Source: Tardibacter sp963781025
GTDB lineage: Bacteria > Pseudomonadota > Alphaproteobacteria > Sphingomonadales > Sphingomonadaceae
Reading direction: 5' to 3'
Length of the DNA stretch: 64,000 nt
Assembly: GCA_963781025.1 (NCBI GenBank)
Contig: CAWADU010000003.1
Coordinates: forward strand, 310,001-374,000
In this document: one piece after another, positions 9,365 to 17,591 of the stretch
How positions within the stretch are numbered: position 1 is the first letter of the stretch
How the letters are laid out: the number at the start of each line of letters is the position of its first letter
Translations under genes and position numbers: made by a program
Notes under the pieces: generated by a model
The model's input: the letters and a program-made list of their open reading frames with translations, nothing else
Databases searched by the model: none
Told to the model about the DNA's origin: nothing

Positions 9365-10615
9365 TCACGCCAGTTCGACAAGATTCGCTTCGTACCCGGC
9401 TCGGGCGAGCGCATCGAGCAGCCGATCGAGGTGGACGCGGTCGCGCGTCTCGCACTCGATGTCGGTGATCAGACCCTTGGCGGGAAGCGTGGTGAACACC
9501 CGCTGGTGATAGATCTCGATGATGTTGACCTGCTGTTCGTCGAATATCCGGGCAATGTGATAGAGCGCGCCTGGCCGGTCCTGAAGCCGTACGCGCAGCC
9601 GCGCGAGGCGGCCCGACCGCGCGAGATCGCGCAGCAGCACATTGGCGAGCAGCCGCGTGTCGATGTTGCCGCCTGTAAGCACGATGCCCACAACCCGGTC
9701 GCGGAACCTGCCGGGATGGGCAAGGAGCGTGGCAAGCCCCGCCGCCCCTGCGCCCTCGACCACCGTTTTTTCGACGGCGAGCAGCAGGCTGACCGCCTTT
9801 TCCAGATCGCGCTCCGCGACCAGCAGCACCTCGTCCACCAGTTCGCGGATGATCTGAAACGTCACTTCGCCTGGCTGCTTGACCGCGATGCCTTCGGCCA
9901 GTGTATCGCCTTCGCAGGGCAATTTCAGGCCGCGCAGCTTGGCGTACATGGATGGATACAGCTCGGCCTGTACGCCCACCACCTCCAGCCCCAGCTTGAG
10001 CGCCTTGGCGGCGACCGCGGTGCCTGAAATCAGGCCGCCGCCGCCGGTCGGCACGACCAGCGTGTCGATATCGGGCGCCGCCTCCAGCATTTCGAGCGCG
10101 ACCGTGCCCTGGCCCGCAATGATGTCGGGGTCGTCAAACGGATGGACGAATGTGTGGCCCCGCGCCTTGCCGATTTCCACCGCGTGGGCGTAGGCGTCGT
10201 CGAACCGTTCGCCTTCAAGGATTACCGTGGCACCATGTCCTTCGGTCTGCTGTACCTTCACTACGGGAGTGAAGCAGGGCATGACGATGGTGACGGGAAT
10301 GCCGAGGCGGCGGCCGTGATAGGCAAGGCCTTGCGCGTGGTTGCCCGCCGATGCGGCGATGACCCCTTTCGAGCGGGCCGCATCGTCGAGCAGCAGCAGC
10401 TTGTTGAGCGCGCCGCGTTCCTTGTATGCCGCCGTGAACTGCAGGTTCTCGAACTTCAGGAAGACCCGCGCCCCGGTCATTTCGGACAGGGTCCGGCTTT
10501 CGAGGCAGGGCGTGCGGACGATGGAATCGCCGATCCGGGCTTGCGCGGCCTTGATATCCGCCAGCGTAACCGGCAGTTTTCCCTTGGTGTCCCGCAGTGC
10601 CTGAACCGTTGCCAT
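9365..10615 (-). CDS. ilvA: Threonine ammonia-lyase (threonine dehydratase) with C-terminal ACT domain
   Basis: A 416-residue PLP enzyme that deaminates threonine to 2-oxobutanoate. The PLP lysine is in FTAAYKERGALNKL (Lys65), and the phosphate-binding glycine loop is PTGGGGLISGTAVAAK. The last 80 residues form one ACT-like domain (RLQDRPGALYHIARIFDEQQ). The start used is the ATG giving MATVQALRDTKGK. The upstream 16-codon extension overlaps the promoter region shared with the divergent dehydrogenase. The single ACT domain leaves open whether it serves isoleucine synthesis or threonine breakdown. Confidence 0.92.
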   Translation of the reverse strand: MATVQALRDTKGKLPVTLADIKAAQARIGDSIVRTPCLESRTLSEMTGARVFLKFENLQFTAAYKERGALNKLLLLDDAARSKGVIAASAGNHAQGLAYHGRRLGIPVTIVMPCFTPVVKVQQTEGHGATVILEGERFDDAYAHAVEIGKARGHTFVHPFDDPDIIAGQGTVALEMLEAAPDIDTLVVPTGGGGLISGTAVAAKALKLGLEVVGVQAELYPSMYAKLRGLKLPCEGDTLAEGIAVKQPGEVTFQIIRELVDEVLLVAERDLEKAVSLLLAVEKTVVEGAGAAGLATLLAHPGRFRDRVVGIVLTGGNIDTRLLANVLLRDLARSGRLARLRVRLQDRPGALYHIARIFDEQQVNIIEIYHQRVFTTLPAKGLITDIECETRDRVHLDRLLDALARAGYEANLVELA

Positions 10616-10692
10616 CGAAATCCGTCCTTCAAAATTCCAGCTTGGCCTTAGCCTATCTGGCAAGATGGTAAAACCGTGCTAATGCCGCCTTC

Positions 10693-11559
10693 ATGGCGAG
10701 ACTAGCATTTATCGGGCTTGGCGTGATGGGCTTTCCCATGGCCGGGCACCTCGCACGCGCGGGTCACGATGTCAGCGTGTACAACCGCACACCGGCCAAG
10801 GCGAAAGCCTGGGTGGCGCAATATGGGGGCCGGGCGGCGGCCACCCCCGCAGCGGCTGCAAAGGGTGCTGACGCGGTGTTCGCGTGCGTCGGCGCGGATG
10901 CCGATCTGGAGGAAGTGACGCTGGGCTCCGATGGCGCGTTCCAGGCGATGAAGCCGGGCGCGGTCTTTGCCGATCATACGACGGTATCAGCCAAAATCGC
11001 GCGCCTGCTTGCTTGTGAAGGGGCAAGGGGCGGGCTGCTGGTTGTCGATGCGCCGGTGTCGGGCGGGCAGGCGGGCGCCGAAAATGGGCAGCTTGCGATT
11101 ATGTGCGGCGGCAGTGCGGAGGCTTTCGCCGTCGCCGAACCGCTGATGCAGGTCTATGCCAAGCGGGTGGTTCACCTGGGCGAGGCAGGCAGTGGCCAAT
11201 TGACCAAGATGGTGAACCAGATCGCGATCGCGGGCCTTGTGCAGGCGCTGTCGGAGGCGGTGCATTTCGCCAAGCGGGCGGGGCTCGACGTGCCGAGCGT
11301 GATCGACGCGATTTCGGGCGGCGCGGCGCAAAGCTGGCAGATGAACAACCGCGCGCTCACCATGGCGGCAGGCGAATTCGATTTCGGCTTCGCGGTCAAC
11401 TGGATGCGCAAGGATCTTGGCCTCACGCTCGAAGAGGCCCGGGCGAACGGCGCGACGCTACCCGTGACGGCCTTGGTCGATCAATTCTATGCCGATGTGC
11501 AGGCGATGGGCGGCGCCCGGCAGGATACATCCTCGCTGATCCGGCGTCTGGAGAAATGA
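10693..11559 (+). CDS. NAD(P)-dependent beta-hydroxyacid dehydrogenase (3-hydroxyisobutyrate dehydrogenase family)
   Basis: A 288-residue member of the 3-hydroxyisobutyrate/tartronate semialdehyde reductase family. The Rossmann loop is IGLGVMGFPMAGHLARAGH near the N terminus. The substrate signature is DAPVSGGQAGAENGQLAIM, and the catalytic lysine is in GSGQLTKMVNQ (about residue 174). Specificity among 3-hydroxyisobutyrate, glyoxylate-type and tartronate substrates cannot be decided. It overlaps the next gene by ATGA, so the two are probably translated together. Confidence 0.9.
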   Translation: MARLAFIGLGVMGFPMAGHLARAGHDVSVYNRTPAKAKAWVAQYGGRAAATPAAAAKGADAVFACVGADADLEEVTLGSDGAFQAMKPGAVFADHTTVSAKIARLLACEGARGGLLVVDAPVSGGQAGAENGQLAIMCGGSAEAFAVAEPLMQVYAKRVVHLGEAGSGQLTKMVNQIAIAGLVQALSEAVHFAKRAGLDVPSVIDAISGGAAQSWQMNNRALTMAAGEFDFGFAVNWMRKDLGLTLEEARANGATLPVTALVDQFYADVQAMGGARQDTSSLIRRLEK

Positions 11560-12746
11560 GGCGCGGGCCGTGGTTGATGCTGGCTGCCGCGTTGCTGGGC
11601 GTCGCTGGCCCCGCTGAGGCGCGGCGCAAACCTTCGCCCCCGCCGCCATTGCCGACCGGCACGCTGATTGAAAACGTCAACGGCTATACTCTGGACAAGG
11701 CCGGCGCGCTCGTTCGCTTCAATGGCCTTCTCATCGGCGATAATGGCCGGGTGAAACAATTGCTGAAGCAAGGCGACAAGCGCGAGCCGGTGAAATTCAG
11801 GACCGATGCTGCCGGGCGGATGATGCTGCCGGGCTTGATCGATGACCATGGCCGCGTGATGGAATTGGGGAGGCAATTGCTGGAGGAGGCGCGCGCGGCT
11901 GCTGGCGAAAGGCAGTTGCGCGACAATCCGGTCGATCGCGAAGCAGCGCTGACGCGTGCGCTTGTCCGGCTGGCGTCGCTTGGCATCACCATGGTCGAGG
12001 ATGCCGGTACGGCGCTGGACGACTGGTTGCTTTATCGCCGGTTCGGCGACGAGGGGCGATTGAGCGTTCGGATCTATGCAATGGCCGACGGCATGGAGGT
12101 GCTGGACCATGTAGCACCACTCCGGCCCACCCCCTGGCTTTATGGCGACCGGCTCGTCATGCGCGCGGTGGTGCTTTCCCCTGAGGATCCTGCGGCGTCG
12201 CCGGCCGTTGTGGATGCGCGGCTGAGGAACCGGATCAGCAAGGCATCGATGGCGGGCGTCCAGACGTCTGTCGAGGCCGCCGACGCTGCGGCGCAGGCGC
12301 AGGCGCTGGACGCCTATGCCGAGATGCTGCCCACCTATGGCCGTAATCGCCGCTACCGCATCGAGGCGCGGGGCGTGGCCGCAGCAATCGATCCCAAACA
12401 ATTGAATGACATGGGGATTGTCGCGCCGAGTACTCGGTCGAATGAGGCCAGTCCGCTGCGGAATGTCCAGGCGGCCGCGCAACAGGGCCCGAGCGCGCAG
12501 GAACTGAGCGCGCAGCAGGCGCTGGCGGCGTTTACGACCCGCGCGGCCTATGGCGCATTCGCCGAGGACAGGCTGGGCACGCTGGAGCCGGGGAAATGGG
12601 CGGATTTCATCCTCGTCGACCGCGATATCCTTGCCGGAGCGCCGGTCGAGGCGGGTCAGGCGCAGGTGCTGGAAACCTGGGTTGGCGGCAAGCGCGTGTA
12701 TGTGAAGGCCGCTAACTCGCCAGTGCGGTCAGCGTCGAAACCGTGA
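11556..12746 (+). CDS. Secreted amidohydrolase-3 (YtcJ-like) homologue lacking its metal ligands
   Basis: A 396-residue protein with a signal peptide (PWLMLAAALLGVAGPAEARR). Its ends match amidohydrolase-3 proteins: MMLPGLIDDHGRVMELG near the N terminus and FAEDRLGTLEPGKWADFILV near the C terminus. The family usually has about 550 residues. Here the insert between the first barrel strand and LASLGITMVEDAG is missing. The metal sites are changed: the HxH motif reads HGR, the expected VHAIGD region reads VEAADAA, the RHRIEH motif reads RYRIEARG, and the GSDWP-type segment is absent. I infer a non-catalytic or repurposed protein that has stayed in frame. It starts inside the dehydrogenase stop codon and its 3' end overlaps the convergent dsbD by 35 bases. 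Confidence 0.8.
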   Translation: MRRGPWLMLAAALLGVAGPAEARRKPSPPPPLPTGTLIENVNGYTLDKAGALVRFNGLLIGDNGRVKQLLKQGDKREPVKFRTDAAGRMMLPGLIDDHGRVMELGRQLLEEARAAAGERQLRDNPVDREAALTRALVRLASLGITMVEDAGTALDDWLLYRRFGDEGRLSVRIYAMADGMEVLDHVAPLRPTPWLYGDRLVMRAVVLSPEDPAASPAVVDARLRNRISKASMAGVQTSVEAADAAAQAQALDAYAEMLPTYGRNRRYRIEARGVAAAIDPKQLNDMGIVAPSTRSNEASPLRNVQAAAQQGPSAQELSAQQALAAFTTRAAYGAFAEDRLGTLEPGKWADFILVDRDILAGAPVEAGQAQVLETWVGGKRVYVKAANSPVRSASKP

Positions 12747-14766
12747 GGAGCTGCGGCAACACCCGTGGAGCGCCCCCCCCTTTCGGATAGAAAAGATAGA
12801 GCGGAACGCCGCTTCGCCCATGTGTTTCGAGGAAGCGGGTGATGGCGGGATCGCCATTGGTCCAGTCGCCGACCAGAACCCCCACGCCCGCCCGGGTGAA
12901 GGCGGTACGTACCGGCTCGCGGTCTATCGCCGCCTGCTCATTGACCTTGCAGGTCAGGCACCAGTCGGCGGTGAAATAAACGAAAACGGGTTTGCCCTGC
13001 TGGCGGAGTTGCTGGAGCCGCGCTTCGCTGAAGGCGTTTCCGCCAAGCCGGGCCGATGTGGCCGGCGCCGGGGCCATGCGCCCGATGAGCACAAGCGGGA
13101 CGATGCAGGCGGCAATCAGGAAAACGAACGCCACGCCGCCCCGCCTGCCACGTCCCTGCCTTCGGCCATGCCACCAGAGCGCCAATCCGGCTGCGGTCGC
13201 GGCGGCGATGCCAAGCGTCATGCCTGGCGTGCCCGCCTGCCGTCCCAAAACCCAGCCGAGCCCGATGGCGGTGAGCACCATCGGCACGGCGAGAATCCGG
13301 CGAAATGTTTCCATCCACGGACCCGGCCGGGGCAGGCGGGTGCGCAGGGCCGGGATGTAGGCGAGAGCGAGGAAGGGCAGGGCGATCCCAAGCCCAAGGC
13401 CTGCGAAAATTCCAAGTGCCGCGACGGGCGGCAACACGAGCGCGCTTCCCAGCGCCGCGCCCATGAACGGGCCGGTGCAAGGCGTGGCGACGAAGGCGGC
13501 GAGCGCGCCGGTCAGGAATGCGCCTGACGGCTTGTTTGTGGGCGCGCCGGGATGATCGAGCGACAGCGAGGGGAGATCGAACAAACCCGCAAGATTAAGC
13601 GCAATCGCCGTCACCAGAAGCAGAAGGCCCAGCGTCACATGCGGATTCTGGAGCTGGAACGCCCAGCCCACATTCTCGCCGCCCGCGCGCAGCAGCAGGA
13701 TTACGGCGCCCAAACCGAGGCAGGTGGCGATAACCCCCCCACTATAGGCAATCGCTTCGGTCCTTGCGGCGGCGCTGCTTTCGCCGCTGCGGGCGAGGCT
13801 TAGCGCCTTCAGGCTCAGGATCGGAAAGACGCAGGGCATGGCGTTGAGGATGAGGCCGCCGGCAATCGCCAAAATCATCGTGAGGCCGAAAGACGCCAGC
13901 GGCAACGAGCCGTCTGCAGTAAGCCAGCTTTCCGGCTCGGCGACCGGGCCGGGGACGGCGCTTATGGCAAGACCGACCGAGCCGCCCGCGCGCTCTATGC
14001 TGAGCACGCCGTCAAGCGCGGCCGGTGCGGTGCGGCCTGATTTGCGCGGCAGCTCGACGATCAGGCTGTTGCCGCTGATCCCGGCTCTCTGGGGGGCGGC
14101 GTGGTCGAGAACATCGTTCGCTGCCGGATAGAAATAGGCGGATCTGACCTGCTCGACGCCCGCGAGCGGCACGGCCAGCGCGAGGCGGTTCGCGTTGCGG
14201 ACGGCAAAATCGGCGGGCTGACCCAGGGGGCGGGGAAGCGCGGCGCGCCAAGTGTCGAAGCGGGCTCGAGAGGCGGGAGCGATCGCGCCGTTTCCTGCGG
14301 TCAGGGCAAGCGCGACATTGGCCCGTTCCGGCACGCAGAGCGTGTCGCTGCACACCAGATAGTCGATGGTCGCGCCAAGGCGCAGCGGCGCTCCGGCGGC
14401 CATGTCTTCGGGAATTTTCAGCCGCCCGAGCAACGCATAGGGGTGCGCGTAGACATAATTCATCAGCCCCGCGACGACGAGCCGCTCGGGCACAGGGTAC
14501 GCAAGCGCCGAGATGCTTGCGCCATCCGGCAATGACCATCGAATGCGATCGGGCGTTCCCGCGTCACCGGTGTTGAGCCAATAGCCATGCCAGCCGGGCT
14601 GCGGCGTCATCGTCACCGCAATGCCAATTTCGCTGCCGGGCCGGGGCGTCGCGCTTTCGGCCGTCAGCGCCACTTGCATATGCCGTACCGCTGCCGACGC
14701 GGCTGAGGGCGTAAGCAGGATGGCGATCAGACAGGCAAGGACGAGCCGAAGCATGGCCGGAGGCAT
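12712..14766 (-). CDS. DsbD/ScsB-like thiol:disulfide reductant transporter with C-terminal thioredoxin domain
   Basis: A 684-residue inner-membrane protein that carries reducing power from cytoplasmic thioredoxin to the periplasm. A signal peptide is followed by an N-terminal periplasmic domain with the Cys pair VCSDTLCVP. A central block of about eight membrane helices carries the Cys-containing motifs NAMPCVFPIL and ATPCTGPFMGA. The C-terminal thioredoxin domain has WCLTCK (Cys at about 603 and 606). The N-terminal domain looks like the ScsB type more than classical DsbD. A second ATG at 14754 is possible. It may reduce the DsbA-like lipoprotein or cytochrome maturation factors, which is inference. 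Confidence 0.9.
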   Translation of the reverse strand: MPPAMLRLVLACLIAILLTPSAASAAVRHMQVALTAESATPRPGSEIGIAVTMTPQPGWHGYWLNTGDAGTPDRIRWSLPDGASISALAYPVPERLVVAGLMNYVYAHPYALLGRLKIPEDMAAGAPLRLGATIDYLVCSDTLCVPERANVALALTAGNGAIAPASRARFDTWRAALPRPLGQPADFAVRNANRLALAVPLAGVEQVRSAYFYPAANDVLDHAAPQRAGISGNSLIVELPRKSGRTAPAALDGVLSIERAGGSVGLAISAVPGPVAEPESWLTADGSLPLASFGLTMILAIAGGLILNAMPCVFPILSLKALSLARSGESSAAARTEAIAYSGGVIATCLGLGAVILLLRAGGENVGWAFQLQNPHVTLGLLLLVTAIALNLAGLFDLPSLSLDHPGAPTNKPSGAFLTGALAAFVATPCTGPFMGAALGSALVLPPVAALGIFAGLGLGIALPFLALAYIPALRTRLPRPGPWMETFRRILAVPMVLTAIGLGWVLGRQAGTPGMTLGIAAATAAGLALWWHGRRQGRGRRGGVAFVFLIAACIVPLVLIGRMAPAPATSARLGGNAFSEARLQQLRQQGKPVFVYFTADWCLTCKVNEQAAIDREPVRTAFTRAGVGVLVGDWTNGDPAITRFLETHGRSGVPLYLFYPKGGGAPRVLPQLLTVSTLTALAS

Positions 14767-14792
14767 AGCATCGCCGCCGCCGCGTTCAAAAG

Positions 14793-14822
14793 AAAAGGCG
14801 GCTCCCGAAGGAACCGCCTTTT
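14793..14822 (-). terminator. UUCG-loop terminator after the PEP-CTERM gene
   Basis: On the minus strand AAAAGGCGGTTCC, loop TTCG, GGAGCCGCCTTTT: nine paired bases including one G-U pair, a stable UUCG loop, and a T run. It shares its 22-base core exactly with the terminator after rpsI. Confidence 0.88.
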
Positions 14823-14844
14823 CCCGTGACGATATGTGGTGCCG

Positions 14845-15516
14845 TCAGGCGATGGCGACCGACGTGCGCTTGCGGCGGAGGGCGGCGCCCACCATGCCGA
14901 AGCCGACGATCATGGTCAGCCAAGTGTGCGGCTCAGGCACGGCCGATACCGACATGGCGATATTGTCGATTTCGAACGCATAGCCGGTCGAGTTGAACTT
15001 CAGGCCGCCAAGCTGCTCGCCTTCGCCCAGCGTGAAGTTGAAGCGCAAATTGGAATTGGGAGCGGTCTGGTCGCCGCTCGCGGGCAAATAGTCGCCGCCG
15101 TTGATGGTCTGGAACACATTGCCGGCGAGATCGAGGAGATCCACCGAGTTATAAGTGTCGACCGAGCCCCAGTAAAAGCTGAGCGAATTGATTTTCAGGT
15201 TGTTGTCCGAGAGATAGCCGGTCAGATCCAGCGTCGCGGAACCCGAAGCAATCGGATTGGGCACGCTCAGATAATGATTGCCCGGCAGGCTGCCCGCCGG
15301 GGGAGCCGAGCTGCCGGTCCCCGAAGGCGTGCCGAATACTGAGTAATTGCCCGTGAGGCTGACATTCGACGGGAGATCGCTTTCGAAATCCAGGAACATG
15401 GTCTGGCCTGACGGCACGCCGGGATAGGGCGCGCCAGGCGCTGTCGTCACGGTGGCGGCATGGGCCGCGCCGGTCAGAAACATTGCCGCAAGTCCTGCAA
15501 AAGCGAATTTTTTCAT
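14845..15516 (-). CDS. PEP-CTERM (PEPxxW type) sorting-signal protein
   Basis: A 223-residue secreted protein. It has an N-terminal signal peptide (MKKFAFAGLAAMFLTGAAHA) and a C-terminal sorting signal made of VPEPHTW, a hydrophobic helix (LTMIVGFGMVGAAL) and the basic end RRKRTSVA. This is the PEPxxWA-CTERM form frequent in sphingomonads, processed by an exosortase. The middle, rich in Ser, Gly, Asn and Thr and ending with GYAFEIDNIAMSV, looks like a beta-sandwich surface domain. No exosortase is in the window. The ATG at 15516 follows GACAGGGAAGATT. The role is probably surface attachment or exopolysaccharide-linked. Confidence 0.85.
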   Translation of the reverse strand: MKKFAFAGLAAMFLTGAAHAATVTTAPGAPYPGVPSGQTMFLDFESDLPSNVSLTGNYSVFGTPSGTGSSAPPAGSLPGNHYLSVPNPIASGSATLDLTGYLSDNNLKINSLSFYWGSVDTYNSVDLLDLAGNVFQTINGGDYLPASGDQTAPNSNLRFNFTLGEGEQLGGLKFNSTGYAFEIDNIAMSVSAVPEPHTWLTMIVGFGMVGAALRRKRTSVAIA

Positions 15517-15691
15517 AATCTTCCCTGTCGTTCTTGAATTCGCGGCAATGAATGCAGGGAACGTGCCAAGCTGAGAAAAGCTAACGAGCGCAGGGGTTTG
15601 GATGGTTAACAATACCCCCGGAAGGCCAATAAGTTACTGGCATTGTTAGATATTTCGACAGCTTTCCCAGCGGCGGCCGGATCGTAAATAC

Positions 15692-15720
15692 AAAAAGGGC
15701 GGCTCCCGAAGGAACCGCCC
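15692..15720 (-). terminator. UUCG-loop terminator after rplM-rpsI
   Basis: On the minus strand GGGCGGTTCC, TTCG, GGAGCCGCCC then TTTTTG, about 50 bases past the rpsI stop. The 22-base core is identical to that at 14797-14818. Confidence 0.9.
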
Positions 15721-15772
15721 ATTTTTATAGTCTCTTGCCGCTCCAGCCCAGGCTGGATGACGGAAGAGGATA

Positions 15773-16288
15773 TTAGCGCTTCGAGAACTGGAAGCTGCGG
15801 CGGGCCTTCGCCTTGCCGTACTTCTTGCGTTCCACCACGCGGCTGTCGCGGGTCAGGAAGCCTGCCTGCTTGACGACGGTGCGAAGCGTCGGCTCATAAC
15901 GGGTCAGCGCCTGGGCGATGCCGTGCTTCACAGCGCCGGCCTGGCCCGAAAGGCCGCCGCCGGTAACGGTTGCATAGACGTCATACTGTTCGCGGCGCTC
16001 GGCCACATCGAACGGCTGGTTGATGACCAGACGCAGCGTGGGGCGGGCGAAATAGACGGTCTGATCGCGGCCGTTGACCTCGATCTTGCCGGTGCCGGGT
16101 TTCAGCCACACGCGGGCGACGGCGTCCTTGCGGCGGCCGGTCGCATAGGCGCGGCCCTGCTTGTCGAGCTGCTGTTCACGCAGCGGAGCTGAGGGCTGCG
16201 GGGAAACGGGAGCCGAAGCGGCGCCGGTGACTGCTTCGCCGCTGGTCAGCTCAGCGAGATCGGAAAGCGATTGACGGGTGTCAGACAT
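15773..16288 (-). CDS. rpsI: Small ribosomal subunit protein S9
   Basis: A 171-residue S9. The core runs from YATGRRKDAVARVWLKPGTG through GGGLSGQAGAVKHGIAQALT to the C-terminal RSFQFSKR, whose tail reaches the P-site tRNA. About 40 extra N-terminal residues (Asp/Ser/Ala-rich) are typical of sphingomonad S9. Its ATG shares the A of the rplM stop codon (TAATG), so the two genes are coupled. Confidence 0.98.
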   Translation of the reverse strand: MSDTRQSLSDLAELTSGEAVTGAASAPVSPQPSAPLREQQLDKQGRAYATGRRKDAVARVWLKPGTGKIEVNGRDQTVYFARPTLRLVINQPFDVAERREQYDVYATVTGGGLSGQAGAVKHGIAQALTRYEPTLRTVVKQAGFLTRDSRVVERKKYGKAKARRSFQFSKR

Positions 16289-16767
16289 TACGCGCCCACC
16301 TTGTTCTTGCGGTTCATGGCCGCGACATCGAGGACTTCCGGGTTCTGCGCGGCATGCGGATGCTCGGTGCCGGCGAAAACGCGAAGGTTGCGCATCTGCT
16401 GACGGCCGAGCGGGCCGCGTGGGACCATGCGCTCCACCGCCTTTTCAAGCACGCGCTCGGGGAAACGGCCGCCCAGCACCTTGTCGGCGCGGGCTTCCTT
16501 GATGCCGCCCGCATAGCCGGTGTGCCGGTAATAGATCTTCTGCGACAGCTTCTTGCCGGTGAACTTCACCTTTTCCGCGTTGATGATGATGACATTGTCA
16601 CCGCAATCGACATGGGGGGTAAAGATCGGCTTGTGCTTGCCGCGCAGGATATTGGCGACGATGCTCGCCAGACGGCCGACGACCAGCCCATCGGCGTCGA
16701 TCAGCAGCCACTTCTTTTCGACCTCGGCCGGCTTTGCCGACACGGTGGTCTTCATGAGCGCCTTCAT
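16288..16767 (-). CDS. rplM: Large ribosomal subunit protein L13
   Basis: A 159-residue L13. Diagnostic blocks are DADGLVVGRLASIVANILRG, the segment HVDCGDNVIIINAEKVKFTG, the helix KIYYRHTGYAGG and the end MVPRGPLGRQQMRNLRVFAG. It is first in the rplM-rpsI operon. An alternative ATG four codons downstream (16755) is possible. The 123 bases upstream, up to the next gene end, should hold the operon promoter, but I cannot point to it. Confidence 0.98.
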   Translation of the reverse strand: MKALMKTTVSAKPAEVEKKWLLIDADGLVVGRLASIVANILRGKHKPIFTPHVDCGDNVIIINAEKVKFTGKKLSQKIYYRHTGYAGGIKEARADKVLGGRFPERVLEKAVERMVPRGPLGRQQMRNLRVFAGTEHPHAAQNPEVLDVAAMNRKNKVGA

Positions 16768-16890
16768 GGCTTTTCCAGACCTGTAAGGTTGTGAAACACT
16801 AAAGCGCCACCCAAAGGCAGCGCCAATGGCGGGGCTAATGATCGATCATGCCCAGCAAGTCAAGCAAAACCGCGCGTTTTGGCGGTGGTA

Positions 16891-17268
16891 TTATGATACC
16901 TCGGTGTCGGCGGCGTGCGCCTGGAGGTGGCCGAGCGCGACATATTCGAGCGTTTTGTGGTTCGTGGCCTCAAGCACGACGAGCGGCGCGAAGCCCGCCT
17001 GCCGGGCCTGCTCCCACCGTTCCGCGCACAGGCACCAGCGATCGCCTTCCCTCAGTCCCTCAAAGCCATATTCGGGGCGGGGCGTCGAAAGATCGTTGCC
17101 CACGGCTTTGGAAAATTCCAGGAATTCTTCGGTCGCGATGATGCAGACGGTGTGGACGCCGCGGTCGAATTCGTCGGTTTCGCAGTAGCCGTTGCGCGTC
17201 CACCCGGTGAGCGGGTCGTACGAACAGGGCTGGAGCTCCTTTCCGAGCACGTTCTTCTGATCGCTCAT
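16891..17268 (-). CDS. DUF2237 family protein
   Basis: A 125-residue cytoplasmic protein of the DUF2237 family. It is recognised from NVLGKELQPCSYDPLTGWTR, then GYCETDEFDRGVHTVC and the conserved end GDRWCLCAERWEQA, with several conserved Cys residues. No biochemical role is established. The start used is the ATG overlapping the cutA stop (ATGA). The longer open frame upstream runs over cutA. It is the last gene of the ctaA-cutA-DUF2237 group. Confidence 0.88.
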   Translation of the reverse strand: MSDQKNVLGKELQPCSYDPLTGWTRNGYCETDEFDRGVHTVCIIATEEFLEFSKAVGNDLSTPRPEYGFEGLREGDRWCLCAERWEQARQAGFAPLVVLEATNHKTLEYVALGHLQAHAADTEVS

Positions 17269-17591
17269 CGGCACTGCTCCTCTACCCATTGTATGTAAGG
17301 TAGTGGCGCGTGGCGGATTGGCCAGACCACGGCCGCGGGATTTTCGTAGGAGTGCACCGTGGCTATGCGCGCGACGAGCTTTTCGGCCTGGCTGGCGGTG
17401 GTCTTGAACAGCGCGGCGCATTCGCTCGCGGTTTCGACGCGACCGTTCCACCGGTAGATGGATTCTGTCTGGCCGAGGATATTGACGCATGCGGCGAGGC
17501 GTTCTTCGACCATCTCATGGCCGATGCGGTCAGCCTCCTGACGGTCGGCGAACACCGCATAGACGGTGACGATGCCGACATCGCCGGTCAT
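17265..17591 (-). CDS. cutA: Divalent-cation tolerance protein CutA
   Basis: A 108-residue CutA, a trimeric ferredoxin-fold protein linked to copper and other metal tolerance. The core is EERLAACVNILGQTESIYRW, with KTTASQAEKLVARI and the C-terminal block PLPYIQWVEEQC. It overlaps ctaA upstream and the DUF2237 gene downstream by ATGA on both sides, so all three should be co-translated. Confidence 0.95.
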   Translation of the reverse strand: MTGDVGIVTVYAVFADRQEADRIGHEMVEERLAACVNILGQTESIYRWNGRVETASECAALFKTTASQAEKLVARIATVHSYENPAAVVWPIRHAPLPYIQWVEEQCR

